Source: Bacillota bacterium
GTDB lineage: Bacteria > Bacillota_I > Bacilli_A > RF39 > UBA660
Length of the DNA: 14,172 nt
NCBI GenBank assembly: GCA_003524085.1
Contig: DOEC01000031.1
Location: 1-14,172 of the forward strand
Direction: 5' to 3'
A program made the translations under genes and the position numbers. Under the pieces are notes generated by a model, which had not been told where the DNA came from, ran no database searches, and saw only the letters and a list, made by a program, of their open reading frames with translations. The stretch's first letter is position 1; every line of letters starts with the position of its first letter. Positions 1 to 5,797 of the stretch are shown here, piece by piece.

Positions 1-21
1 TGTTATACTTTTTTTATTCAT
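1..21 (-). CDS. 5' end of a divergent gene (first 7 codons only)
   Basis: A minus-strand ATG at 21-19 is followed by six open codons (MNKKSIT) to the window edge. An AGGAG ribosome site at 35-31 sits 9 nt before it, and the only nearby in-frame upstream ATG runs into a stop before it. The gene would be transcribed away from the XRE-type gene at 225. Nothing can be said about product. Confidence 0.45.
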
Positions 22-68
22 AACATTATACTCCTATCATAATCACATTTATCCTTCTATATTTATAT

Positions 69-114
69 TGCCGTATTCCATTAATTATATACAAAAAGTA
101 TAATATTACCGGCA
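69..114. repeat. Spaced inverted repeat between divergent genes
   Basis: TGCCG at 69-73 is matched by CGGCA at 110-114, and an inner TATAC/GTATA pair flanks a five-A loop. It lies between the divergent start at 21 and the regulator at 225. It could be an operator or a cruciform. Function is not shown by the sequence. Confidence 0.3.
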
Positions 115-151
115 CTACCTTACTATCTATATGATTACAAAATTATTATAG

Positions 152-162
152 CGTGTTTCACG
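152..162. promoter_or_regulatory. Perfect short palindrome, possible operator
   Basis: CGTGTTTCACG is a perfect 11-bp inverted repeat (CGTG, TTT, CACG), about 60 bp upstream of the small HTH gene and just after AT-rich sequence that could hold a -10 box. HTH regulators of this size often bind such a site near their own promoter, so autoregulation is a reasonable guess. No second copy was noticed in the window. Confidence 0.3.
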
Positions 163-224
163 TTAAAAATCAATATTAAGTTTAAAGTTATGGTATCTTT
201 TTATGTAAAGAATGGAGGCTTCTT

Positions 225-491
225 ATGAGTAGAACTAATAGATTAATGATGAACAGATTAAGAGATTTAAGAGAAGAAAGAGATTTAAAACAAAAAGATA
301 TCGCAACTTATTTATGTATGAGTCAAACTGGGTATGCTGCTTATGAAACAGGAGAAAATGATATACCCACTTGGGTACTTCTAAAACTAAGTGAATACTA
401 TATAACAAGCATTGATTATATACTATTTAATACAGACGAAAGAGTTAAATATAAAAATAGCAAAATAGATAAAAAAGATTTGGTTAGATAA
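225..491 (+). CDS. Small XRE/Cro-family HTH regulator (88 aa)
   Basis: This is a single-domain helix-turn-helix protein of the XRE/Cro/CI type, expected to bind DNA as a dimer. Residues about 10-62 read as the five-helix fold: an RLRDLREERDLKQKDIA stretch (helices 1-2), then a recognition-helix region with MSQTGYAAYETGEN, then IPTWVLLKLSEYY. The last 20 residues are charged and AT-rich in codon use. There is no second domain, so no ligand can be proposed. The start is set by GGAGG at 214-218, 6 nt before ATG. It is a lone plus-strand gene, and its stop codon lies inside its terminator hairpin. Short inverted repeats upstream (69-114, 152-162) are candidate operators. It could be a chromosomal regulator or a remnant of a mobile-element control region. 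Confidence 0.8.
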   Translation: MSRTNRLMMNRLRDLREERDLKQKDIATYLCMSQTGYAAYETGENDIPTWVLLKLSEYYITSIDYILFNTDERVKYKNSKIDKKDLVR

Positions 492-503
492 ATCTTTTTT
501 TAT
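471..503 (+). terminator. Rho-independent terminator of the HTH gene
   Basis: AAAAAAGATTT at 471-481 pairs perfectly with AAATCTTTTTT at 490-500 around an 8-nt loop, giving an 11-bp stem that ends in a T run. The gene's stop codon at 489-491 is inside the hairpin. Confidence 0.75.
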
Positions 504-509
504 TTTATA

Positions 510-530
510 TAAAAACCTCCAAAAGGAGGC
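510..530 (-). terminator. Minus-strand terminator hairpin (GCCTCC-TTTT-GGAGG-T5)
   Basis: Read on the minus strand, CCTCC and GGAGG pair around a TTTT loop and are followed by five T. It would stop minus-strand transcription coming from 530-830, the stretch holding the palindromic repeats and two tiny frames. On the plus strand the same GGAGG looks like a ribosome site, but the T run on the minus side makes a terminator the better reading. Confidence 0.6.
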
Positions 531-563
531 ATTATTATATGTTAAAGCAACATAATCATACAC

Positions 564-636
564 ATTCCGATTTTTTCAATTTTGGAATTTTTCGGAATAC
601 TATTCCGATTTTTTCCATTTTGGAATTTTTCGGAAT
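564..636. repeat. Tandem pair of 35-bp imperfect palindromes
   Basis: Copies lie at 564-598 and 602-636, separated by three bases, and differ at one position out of 35. Each begins ATTCCGA and ends TCGGAAT, a 7-bp terminal inverted repeat. The second copy also has a perfect inner TTCCA-TTT-TGGAA palindrome, while the first has one mismatch there. The arms between are T-rich on the same strand, so a folded RNA would have an internal loop. The pair lies at the 3' end of the tiny frame at 600-722 and before the minus-strand terminator at 510-530. Confidence 0.8.
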
Positions 637-722
637 GATTTGGATATTTTATCTTCAAAATAAAATTCAATATGAATATAATATTTTTTCCCTGCACATC
701 TCTTTGAATTAATTTCTTGCAT
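600..722 (-). CDS. Possible 40-aa peptide overlapping the next frame; doubtful
   Basis: ATG at 722 opens a 40-codon frame ending in TAG at 600-602. The peptide is aromatic and basic (it contains KKYYIHIEFYFEDKISK near residues 12-28) and its end is encoded by a palindromic 35-bp repeat. It overlaps the upstream minus-strand frame (709-828) by 14 bases, as coupled genes do, but no clear ribosome site precedes its ATG. Either this is a real coupled peptide, or the two frames are remnants of one gene broken by a frameshift, or both are chance. Function unknown. Confidence 0.25.
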   Translation of the reverse strand: MQEINSKRCAGKKYYIHIEFYFEDKISKSFRKIPKWKKSE

Positions 723-828
723 CTTCTACTACAGCTGCTATTAATATCAACTCCATTATAACTATACCTATATTTTTCAAAAATGCACCTAGAAATCTAT
801 AATGCAATAACAAAAATTTTAAAGACAT
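709..828 (-). CDS. Possible 39-aa hydrophobic peptide; doubtful
   Basis: ATG at 828 begins immediately after the T run of the tuf terminator and runs 39 codons to TAA at 709-711. The product is mostly hydrophobic and ends with MELILIAAVVEDARN. An internal ATG at 756 would give only those last 15 residues. There is no good ribosome site before ATG 828. Its end overlaps the start of the frame at 722. It might be a degraded gene or repeated intergenic element rather than a working gene. Confidence 0.22.
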   Translation of the reverse strand: MSLKFLLLHYRFLGAFLKNIGIVIMELILIAAVVEDARN

Positions 829-857
829 AAAAAAATTCCCAAAACGGGAATTTTTTA
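829..857 (-). terminator. Terminator of the str operon after tuf
   Basis: AAAAAATTCCC at 830-840 and GGGAATTTTTT at 846-856 form an 11-bp stem around a 5-nt loop. On the minus strand the hairpin ends in a T run, 11 bases after the tuf stop. Confidence 0.85.
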
Positions 858-867
858 ATTAACTTAA

Positions 868-2052
868 TTACTCAATAATTTCAGTTACTTTACCAGCACC
901 AACTGTTCTTCCACCTTCACGGATAGAGAATTCAGTACCGTTTTCAAGAGCTATCTTAGTGATTAATTCAACTGTCATTGAAACATTATCACCAGGCATA
1001 ACCATTTCAACACCTTGAGGTAATTCAATTACACCAGTAACGTCTGTAGTTCTGAAGTAGAATTGTGGTCTATAGTTACTGAAGAATGGAGTATGTCTTC
1101 CACCTTCTTCTTTAGATAGAACATAAACTTCTGCTTTAAACTTCTTATGAGGAGTAACTGTTCCTGGTTTTGCAAGAACTTGTCCTCTTTCAACATCTTC
1201 ACGGTTAATACCACGAAGAAGTACACCAGCATTATCTCCAGCTTCAGCAAAATCTAATGATTTTCTGAACATTTCTATACCAGTTACAACAACTTTTCTT
1301 GTATCTTTAATACCAACGATTTCTACTTCGTCATTTAGTTTTAACATACCTCTTTCAACACGTCCTGTAACAACAGTTCCACGACCTGTGATAGTAAATA
1401 CGTCTTCAATACTCATTAAGAAAGGCTTTTCAGTATCTCTTACTGGAGTATCAATCCATGAGTCAACTGCATCCATTAATTCGTCTATAGCAGCAACATA
1501 CTTAGGGTCACCTTCTAGAGCTTTTAATGCAGATCCTCTTATGATTGGAGTATTGTCTCCATCAAATCCATATTCAGAAAGTAATTCTCTAACTTCCATT
1601 TCTACTAAATCAAGTAGTTCAGGGTCATCAACCATATCACATTTGTTGATGAATACTACCATTTTAGGTACACCAACTTGTCTAGATAATAGGATGTGTT
1701 CTCTTGTTTGAGGCATAGGTCCATCAGTTGCACTAACAACTAAGATAGCCCCATCCATTTGAGCAGCACCTGTGATCATGTTTTTAACATAGTCAGCGTG
1801 TCCTGGGCAGTCAACGTGAGCATAGTGACGTTTTGCAGTTTGATACTCAACGTGAGCTGTATTAATAGTAATACCTCTTTCTCTTTCTTCTGGAGCTTTA
1901 TCTATATTTGCATAGTCTACAAATTCTCCTCCAAATTTTTCAGCTTGTCTTTTGGTAATAGCAGCAGTTAATGTTGTTTTACCATGGTCTACGTGTCCAA
2001 TTGTACCAATGTTAACATGTGGTTTTGAACGATCAAATTTTTCTCTTGCCAT
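868..2052 (-). CDS. tuf: Translation elongation factor Tu
   Basis: EF-Tu is the GTPase that delivers aminoacyl-tRNA to the ribosomal A site in the cytoplasm. The 394-residue length is normal. The G domain shows GHVDHGKT (residues 19-26), RGITI in switch I (about residues 59-63), DCPGHAD (about 81-87) and NKCD (about 136-139). Domains 2 and 3 follow, with GRGTVVTGRVERG and the expected C-terminus ending GRTVGAGKVTEIIE. AGGAGG lies shortly before the ATG. It is the last gene of the str operon, 93 bp after fusA, with its own promoter in that gap and a strong terminator after it. This suits a protein needed in large excess over the ribosomal proteins. No odd residues were seen in the GTP-binding motifs. 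Confidence 0.99.
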   Translation of the reverse strand: MAREKFDRSKPHVNIGTIGHVDHGKTTLTAAITKRQAEKFGGEFVDYANIDKAPEERERGITINTAHVEYQTAKRHYAHVDCPGHADYVKNMITGAAQMDGAILVVSATDGPMPQTREHILLSRQVGVPKMVVFINKCDMVDDPELLDLVEMEVRELLSEYGFDGDNTPIIRGSALKALEGDPKYVAAIDELMDAVDSWIDTPVRDTEKPFLMSIEDVFTITGRGTVVTGRVERGMLKLNDEVEIVGIKDTRKVVVTGIEMFRKSLDFAEAGDNAGVLLRGINREDVERGQVLAKPGTVTPHKKFKAEVYVLSKEEGGRHTPFFSNYRPQFYFRTTDVTGVIELPQGVEMVMPGDNVSMTVELITKIALENGTEFSIREGGRTVGAGKVTEIIE

Positions 2053-2085
2053 TTTAAAATTCCTCCTTTTTCTATATACATTATT

Positions 2086-2114
2086 ATTTTACCTAAAGTT
2101 TATGACTTTTTCAA
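2086..2114 (-). promoter_or_regulatory. Internal promoter for tuf
   Basis: TTGAAA (2114-2109) and TAAAAT (2091-2086) are separated by exactly 17 bp on the minus strand, in the fusA-tuf gap. The spacer overlaps an 8-bp inverted repeat (AGTTTATG at 2097-2104, CATAAACT at 2116-2123) that has no T run and so is not a standard terminator. Confidence 0.55.
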
Positions 2115-2145
2115 GCATAAACTGTTAAGTTTTACATTTTTTTTA

Positions 2146-4218
2146 TTAGGCAACACTGTTTTTCTTAATAATATCTTCAGCAATGTTTCTAGGTACTTCT
2201 TCATAATGGTCAAATACCATTTGATATTGTCCTCTACCTTGAGTATTACTTCTTAATACTGTCATGTAACCAAACATTTCTGCTAAAGGTACCATTGCAC
2301 CTATTTCTAGGTCTTTACCTCTTGATTCATTACCAAGTGGTCTTCCTCTTCTACTAGTTAAATCTCCCATAACTGTTCCCATAAATTCTTCAGGAACTAC
2401 TACAGATACTTTCATTATTGGTTCTAGTAAAACAGGTTTACATTTATTTTTAGCTTCTTTAAGTGCCATTGAAGCAGCTATTTTAAATGCCATTTCGTTA
2501 GAGTCTACATCATGGTATGAACCATCAAATAATGTACACTTAACGTCTATCATAGGATATCCAGCAAGTACTCCTCCAGCTAAAGCTTCTTGAAGTCCTT
2601 TATCTACAACGCCAATGTATTCACGTGGTACTACACCACCAACAACAGCGTCAACAAATTCATATCCTTTATCTTTATTAGGTTCAAATTTAACCCAAAC
2701 GTGTCCGTATTGTCCACGTCCACCACTTTGCTTAATGTATTTACCTTCACAGTCAGCTGGTACTGTAAGAGTTTCTCTATAAGCAACTTGTGGTTTACCA
2801 ACGTTACACTCAACATCAAATTCTCTTCTCATTCTATCAACTAGAACATCTAAGTGTAACTCACCCATTCCAGCTATAATAGTTTGACCAGTTTCGTGGT
2901 TTGTGCTAGCTCTAAATGATGGGTCTTCTTTTGCTAACTTTTGAAGTGCAAGACTCATTTTTTCTTGGTCTGCTTTTGATTTTGGTTCAATAGCAAGTTC
3001 AATAACTGGTTCTGGGAAAGTCATTTTTTCAAGTATAACTTTATTCTTTTCATCACATAAAGTGTCACCAGTAAATGTGTCTTTAAGTCCTACTGCAGCA
3101 GCAATTTCTCCTGCATAAACTTCAGTAATTTCCTTTCTTTGGTTAGCATGCATTTGTAAAATACGTCCAATTCTTTCTTTTTCTCCTTTAGAACTATTAT
3201 ATACATATGAACCACTCTTTAATGTTCCAGAGTATACTCTAAAGAATGTTAAGTTACCAACGAATGGATCGTTCATAACTTTGAATGCTAGTGCACTAAA
3301 TGGTTCAGAGTCACTTGCTTTTCTTTCAATTGGATTATCATTCATATCAATTCCCTTTACTGGAGGGATATCTGTTGGAGCTGGTAAATAATCAAGTACA
3401 GCATCAAGTGCAAGTTTTACACCTTTGTTTCCTAAAGCAGTACCGCATAGTACTGGATAGAATTCTCCAGCTATAACACCTTTTCTTATAGCTGCCTTAA
3501 TTTCTTCAACACTAAGTTCATTTCCTTCTAAATATTTTTCCATTAACTCATCATCAAACATACTAACTGTTTCAATAAGTTCCATACGTTTTTCTTGAGC
3601 AACACCCTTTAATTCAGCAGGAATTTCTATTTCAGTAGCATTTTCATGTTGATCCCCATCATAATGATATGCTTTCATAGTAACTAAGTCAATAATACCA
3701 CTAAAGTTATCTTCTGCTCCAATTGGCCATTCAATAGGTGCACTATTTTCACTTAGTCTATCTTTAATTGTTTCTAAGCTAAATTCAAAGTTAGCTCCCA
3801 TTTTATCCATCTTATTAGCGAATATCATTCTTGGAACTTTCCATTCATTAGCTTGTCTCCAAACTTGTTCAGTTTGTGTTTCAACACCAGCTTGAGCATC
3901 AATAAGTGCGATTGCACCATCAAGTACTCTTAAACTACGAGAAACTTCAATAGTAAAGTCTACGTGTCCTGGTGTATCTATGATATTTAATCTATATCCT
4001 TTCCAATGTGCAGTAGTTGCAGCACTGGTAATTGTGATACCTCTTTCTTTTTCTTGTTCCATCCAGTCCATTTGTGATTCACCATCATGTGTTTCACCGA
4101 TTTTATGTGTTATACCTGTATGGAAAAGTACACGCTCTGTAAATGTAGTCTTACCAGCATCTATATGTGCCATAATACCAATATTACGTAGCTTATCTAA
4201 AGATACATCACGTGCCAT
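2146..4218 (-). CDS. fusA: Translation elongation factor G
   Basis: EF-G is the GTPase that drives translocation on the ribosome and, with RRF, ribosome recycling. At 690 residues it is full length. Visible motifs are AHIDAGKTT (about residues 17-25), RGITI (about 60-64), DTPGHVDF (about 81-88) and NKMDK (about 135-139). Domain IV has the GGRGQYGHV loop, and domain V ends the protein with SNTQGRGQYQM. The start is fixed by GGGAG 9 nt before the ATG. It lies 25 bp after rpsG, in the standard str operon order. Nothing suggests a divergent second EF-G paralog: the domain IV and V motifs are those of the housekeeping protein. Confidence 0.99.
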   Translation of the reverse strand: MARDVSLDKLRNIGIMAHIDAGKTTFTERVLFHTGITHKIGETHDGESQMDWMEQEKERGITITSAATTAHWKGYRLNIIDTPGHVDFTIEVSRSLRVLDGAIALIDAQAGVETQTEQVWRQANEWKVPRMIFANKMDKMGANFEFSLETIKDRLSENSAPIEWPIGAEDNFSGIIDLVTMKAYHYDGDQHENATEIEIPAELKGVAQEKRMELIETVSMFDDELMEKYLEGNELSVEEIKAAIRKGVIAGEFYPVLCGTALGNKGVKLALDAVLDYLPAPTDIPPVKGIDMNDNPIERKASDSEPFSALAFKVMNDPFVGNLTFFRVYSGTLKSGSYVYNSSKGEKERIGRILQMHANQRKEITEVYAGEIAAAVGLKDTFTGDTLCDEKNKVILEKMTFPEPVIELAIEPKSKADQEKMSLALQKLAKEDPSFRASTNHETGQTIIAGMGELHLDVLVDRMRREFDVECNVGKPQVAYRETLTVPADCEGKYIKQSGGRGQYGHVWVKFEPNKDKGYEFVDAVVGGVVPREYIGVVDKGLQEALAGGVLAGYPMIDVKCTLFDGSYHDVDSNEMAFKIAASMALKEAKNKCKPVLLEPIMKVSVVVPEEFMGTVMGDLTSRRGRPLGNESRGKDLEIGAMVPLAEMFGYMTVLRSNTQGRGQYQMVFDHYEEVPRNIAEDIIKKNSVA

Positions 4219-4243
4219 AATTCATTTCTCCCTTCTATTTATA

Positions 4244-4711
4244 TTACCATCTATAATGAGCATAAGCTTTATTTGCTTCAGCCATCTTATGAGTATCCTC
4301 ACGTTTCTTAACAGCACCACCAACACCGTTAGCAGCATCTATTATTTCGTTAGCTAAGTTTTCAGCCATACCTTTTCCACTTCTATTTTTAGCATATTGT
4401 ACTAACCAACGAAGTGCTAAAGCTTGACCTCTGTCTTCCTTAACTTCAACTGGAACTTGGTAGTTACCTCCACCAATACGTCTACTCTTAATTTCTAGTT
4501 GAGGCTTAATATTTTCATAAGCTTTATTAAAAGTTTCCATTGGATCATTTCCAGTTTTTTCTTTAACTATATCAAATGCGTCATATAAAATATTTTGAGC
4601 AGTACCTTTTTTACCACCAATCATAATTCTATTAATTAGTTTAGTAACCATCTTACTATTATATATAGGATCTGCTAATACTTCTCTTTTAACAGCTTGT
4701 CTTTTACGCAT
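4244..4711 (-). CDS. rpsG: 30S ribosomal protein S7
   Basis: S7 is a primary 16S rRNA-binding protein of the small-subunit head, next to the E site. At 155 residues it has the family's usual length. The N-terminal MRKRQAVKREVLADPIYNS, the central RRIGGGNYQVPVEV loop and ALRWLVQYAKNR with GGAVKKREDTHKMAEANKA near the C-terminus are hallmarks. A GGGAGG ribosome site precedes the ATG. It is 22 bp downstream of rpsL and 25 bp upstream of fusA. In E. coli S7 represses this operon by binding the rpsL-rpsG spacer. Here that spacer is too short for the same structure, so any feedback would work differently. Confidence 0.98.
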   Translation of the reverse strand: MRKRQAVKREVLADPIYNSKMVTKLINRIMIGGKKGTAQNILYDAFDIVKEKTGNDPMETFNKAYENIKPQLEIKSRRIGGGNYQVPVEVKEDRGQALALRWLVQYAKNRSGKGMAENLANEIIDAANGVGGAVKKREDTHKMAEANKAYAHYRW

Positions 4712-4733
4712 TTTTTATTCCTCCCTTCTTTAT

Positions 4734-5150
4734 TTATTTGTTTTTAGGTTTTTTAGTACCGTATTTACTTCTACCTTGTCTTCTCTTGTCAATACCTGCA
4801 GTATCTAATGTACCACGTACAATGTGATATCTAACCCCGATTAGGTCTTTAACACGTCCGCCTCTTATTAATACTACACTGTGTTCTTGTAAGTTATGTC
4901 CTTCACCTGGAATATAGCAAGTTACTTCATAACCATTACTTAATCTTACACGAGCATATTTTCTTAATGCTGAGTTTGGTTTCTTAGGTGTCTTAGTACC
5001 TACACGAGTACATACTCCACGTTTTTGAGGGCTCATATTGTTAGTTCTCTTTCTATCTTTTGAGTTAAATCCAACATTTAATACTGGGCTTTTACTCTTT
5101 CTAACCTTTTGTCCTCTTTTCTTTCTAACTAATTGGTTAATAGTAGTCAT
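4734..5150 (-). CDS. rpsL: 30S ribosomal protein S12
   Basis: S12 sits at the decoding centre and influences accuracy and streptomycin response. The product is 138 residues from the ATG at 5150. A GTG at 5171 gives a longer frame but contains the AGGAG ribosome site in its coding part, so the ATG is preferred: it gives the family start MTTINQLVRKKR. TPKKPNSALRK and GGRVKDLIGVRYH carry the lysines that change in streptomycin-resistant mutants of other bacteria, and both look wild type. It is first in the operon, with a TTGACA/TATATT promoter about 85-110 bp upstream and a leader containing small hairpins. Confidence 0.97.
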   Translation of the reverse strand: MTTINQLVRKKRGQKVRKSKSPVLNVGFNSKDRKRTNNMSPQKRGVCTRVGTKTPKKPNSALRKYARVRLSNGYEVTCYIPGEGHNLQEHSVVLIRGGRVKDLIGVRYHIVRGTLDTAGIDKRRQGRSKYGTKKPKNK

Positions 5151-5201
5151 ATTAACTCCTTTCCCGTACACACTTCCTGGTGTATCGTATTTATAATTAT
5201 A

Positions 5202-5220
5202 ATTAGAGTTTTACTTGAAA
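5202..5220 (-). other. Hairpin in the rpsL leader
   Basis: GAGTTTT and AAAACTC (7 bp, 5-nt loop) lie between the predicted transcription start near 5228 and the rpsL ATG. A second small ACAC/GTGT hairpin is closer to the start codon. Leaders of ribosomal protein operons often carry autoregulatory structures, but no known consensus is recognised here. Confidence 0.35.
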
Positions 5221-5234
5221 ACTCAAACATTTAT

Positions 5235-5263
5235 AATATATCACGTTAAACTTTGTTTGTCAA
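5235..5263 (-). promoter_or_regulatory. Promoter of the str operon (rpsL)
   Basis: TTGACA (5263-5258), a 17-bp spacer and TATATT (5240-5235) on the minus strand. The predicted start near 5228 gives a leader of about 80 nt. Confidence 0.75.
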
Positions 5264-5325
5264 ACATTTTTTGATGGTTTTACACAAAAAATAATAAAAA
5301 TGTTTAAAACAAACAAATAAATGTC

Positions 5326-5354
5326 TTGAATAATTATATAATATGTAATATACT
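5326..5354 (+). promoter_or_regulatory. Plus-strand promoter of the antisense RNA
   Basis: TTGAAT (5326-5331), a 17-bp spacer and TATACT (5349-5354). No plus-strand gene follows, so its product is a non-coding RNA starting near 5361 and running convergently into the toxin-like gene. Confidence 0.6.
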
Positions 5355-5368
5355 ATTAATGAAAGGAA

Positions 5369-5385
5369 CGTTCAGTGATTGAACG
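5369..5385 (-). terminator. Probable 3' hairpin of the toxin-like mRNA
   Basis: CGTTCA and TGAACG pair around a 5-nt loop. On the minus strand the hairpin is followed by TTCCTTTCATT, a weak U-rich tail. It is shared, in antisense, with the 5' end of the antisense RNA. Confidence 0.4.
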
Positions 5386-5394
5386 CAAACCTTT

Positions 5395-5508
5395 TTAGTG
5401 CTTGACATTTATCTGGATAATTTCAACGGATAGATGTCCTTTTTTTCTACGTTTTTGTAGAAAAAAGATAACCCATCTGATAAGGGCACCCAAAAGGTCT
5501 CTTACCAT
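5395..5508 (-). CDS. 37-aa hydrophobic/basic peptide, candidate type I toxin
   Basis: The peptide runs MVRDLLGALIRWVIFFLQ, then a basic KRRKK cluster (19-23), then a beta-like tail to residue 37. Residues 5-17 are hydrophobic apart from Arg11, enough for a short membrane helix. The ribosome site is unusually strong: GGGGGTGAT at 5521-5513, nearly the full anti-16S match, 4 nt before ATG. It directly abuts an 8-bp hairpin (TCACCTTG/CAAGGTGA) that may gate it. The promoter is 5593-5621, and an antisense RNA covers the 3' half. A small membrane peptide plus a convergent antisense RNA is the standard plan of type I toxins (Fst, TxpA, BsrG). The hydrophobic-basic-beta tail order recalls TxpA from memory. 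It could instead be a harmless small membrane protein; activity is inferred. Confidence 0.55.
   Translation of the reverse strand: MVRDLLGALIRWVIFFLQKRRKKGHLSVEIIQINVKH
5404..5446 (+). terminator. Plus-strand terminator of the antisense RNA
   Basis: GACATTTATCTG (5404-5415) pairs with CGGATAGATGTC (5427-5438) over 12 bp, including two pairs that are G-U wobbles only in plus-strand RNA. C and seven T follow. On the minus strand these two positions would be A-C mismatches, so the hairpin is built for plus-strand transcription. Confidence 0.75.
5441..5466. repeat. Perfect inverted repeat inside the toxin-like frame
   Basis: TTTTTTCTAC and GTAGAAAAAA form a 10-bp stem around a GTTTTT loop. It lies in codons for the basic cluster of the peptide, just past the antisense terminator. 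It may fold the mRNA or back up termination of the antisense RNA. Confidence 0.6.
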
Positions 5509-5521
5509 GACTATCACCCCC

Positions 5522-5555
5522 TCACCTTGACTTTCCCCTGAAGGAGCCAAGGTGA
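5522..5555 (-). promoter_or_regulatory. Hairpin abutting the toxin Shine-Dalgarno
   Basis: TCACCTTG and CAAGGTGA form a perfect 8-bp stem in the 5' leader of the predicted message. Its 3' arm ends where the GGGGGTGAT ribosome site begins. UCACC of the 5' arm could instead pair with GGUGA inside the ribosome site, so the leader may switch between open and closed forms. Structured leaders that delay translation are usual in type I toxin mRNAs. Confidence 0.5.
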
Positions 5556-5592
5556 AAAGGCAGACACCCAATATAAGCGTTCCTTGTTTCTC

Positions 5593-5621
5593 AGTCTAAC
5601 ATATAAGTTCATGTATGTCAA
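5593..5621 (-). promoter_or_regulatory. Promoter of the toxin-like mRNA
   Basis: TTGACA (5621-5616), a 17-bp spacer and TAGACT (5598-5593) on the minus strand. The start near 5585 would make the RNA begin close to GGAACGC, which is complementary to sequence at the message's 3' end. Confidence 0.7.
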
Positions 5622-5623
5622 AT

Positions 5624-5656
5624 AGGCTCAATTTTTAAAATTGAGGCCACTTTTTG
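5624..5656 (+). terminator. Plus-strand terminator-like hairpin
   Basis: CTCAATTTT and AAAATTGAG, extended by GGC/GCC with a bulge, are followed by ACTTTTTG on the plus strand. It could stop read-through from the antisense promoter. It lies just upstream of the -35 box of the toxin-like mRNA. Confidence 0.4.
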
Positions 5657-5764
5657 TTAAAAGATATGGGAGCTTTTTCAAAAAACGCTTCCAATTTTAA
5701 AAATCTGTAAGAAAAATTTCTTTAAAAAAAATCAAAATTTTTTAGTAGTTTGTTTAATAATACA

Positions 5765-5797
5765 TAAAAAAAAGCCTATTTTAATTTTAAAGCTTTT
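5765..5797 (-). terminator. Weak terminator after the third paralog
   Basis: On the minus strand AAAAGC and GCTTTT pair around a long AT-rich loop overlapping the stop codon, and nine T follow. The stem is short, so leak-through towards the toxin-like locus is possible. Confidence 0.45.

Larger units (their letters stand above)
5362..5446 (+). ncRNA. Candidate antisense antitoxin RNA (about 85 nt)
   Basis: This RNA is predicted from its own promoter at 5326-5354 and a terminator at 5404-5446. It is complementary to the last 17 or so codons and the 3' untranslated part of the 37-aa peptide message on the other strand. Its 5' end forms a hairpin (CGTTCA, 5-nt loop, TGAACG; 5369-5385) that could start pairing with the target. 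The layout matches type I antitoxin RNAs such as RatA of Bacillus subtilis, which overlap the 3' end of the toxin mRNA convergently. No homology to a named RNA is claimed. Confidence 0.55.

Noticed and set aside
539..712. 57-codon plus-strand frame with AGGAGG 9 nt upstream
   Set aside because: The GGAGG belongs to a hairpin that functions better as a minus-strand terminator, the peptide is low-complexity and encoded largely by the palindromic repeats, and transcription from the plus side is stopped at 471-503.
1388..4357. Several plus-strand frames of 70-125 codons opposite tuf and fusA
   Set aside because: They are antisense shadows of strongly conserved genes, lack ribosome sites and have no recognisable products.
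5151..5171. Longer rpsL from GTG 5171
   Set aside because: The extra codons contain the AGGAG ribosome site for ATG 5150, and S12 proteins start MTTINQL-like.
5340..5640. RNase P RNA, tmRNA, 6S or SRP RNA at the GC-richer segment
   Set aside because: A GGGGAAAGTC string on the minus strand recalled RNase P, but the segment is far too short, other conserved elements are absent, and a coding frame with ribosome site plus convergent promoters explains it better.
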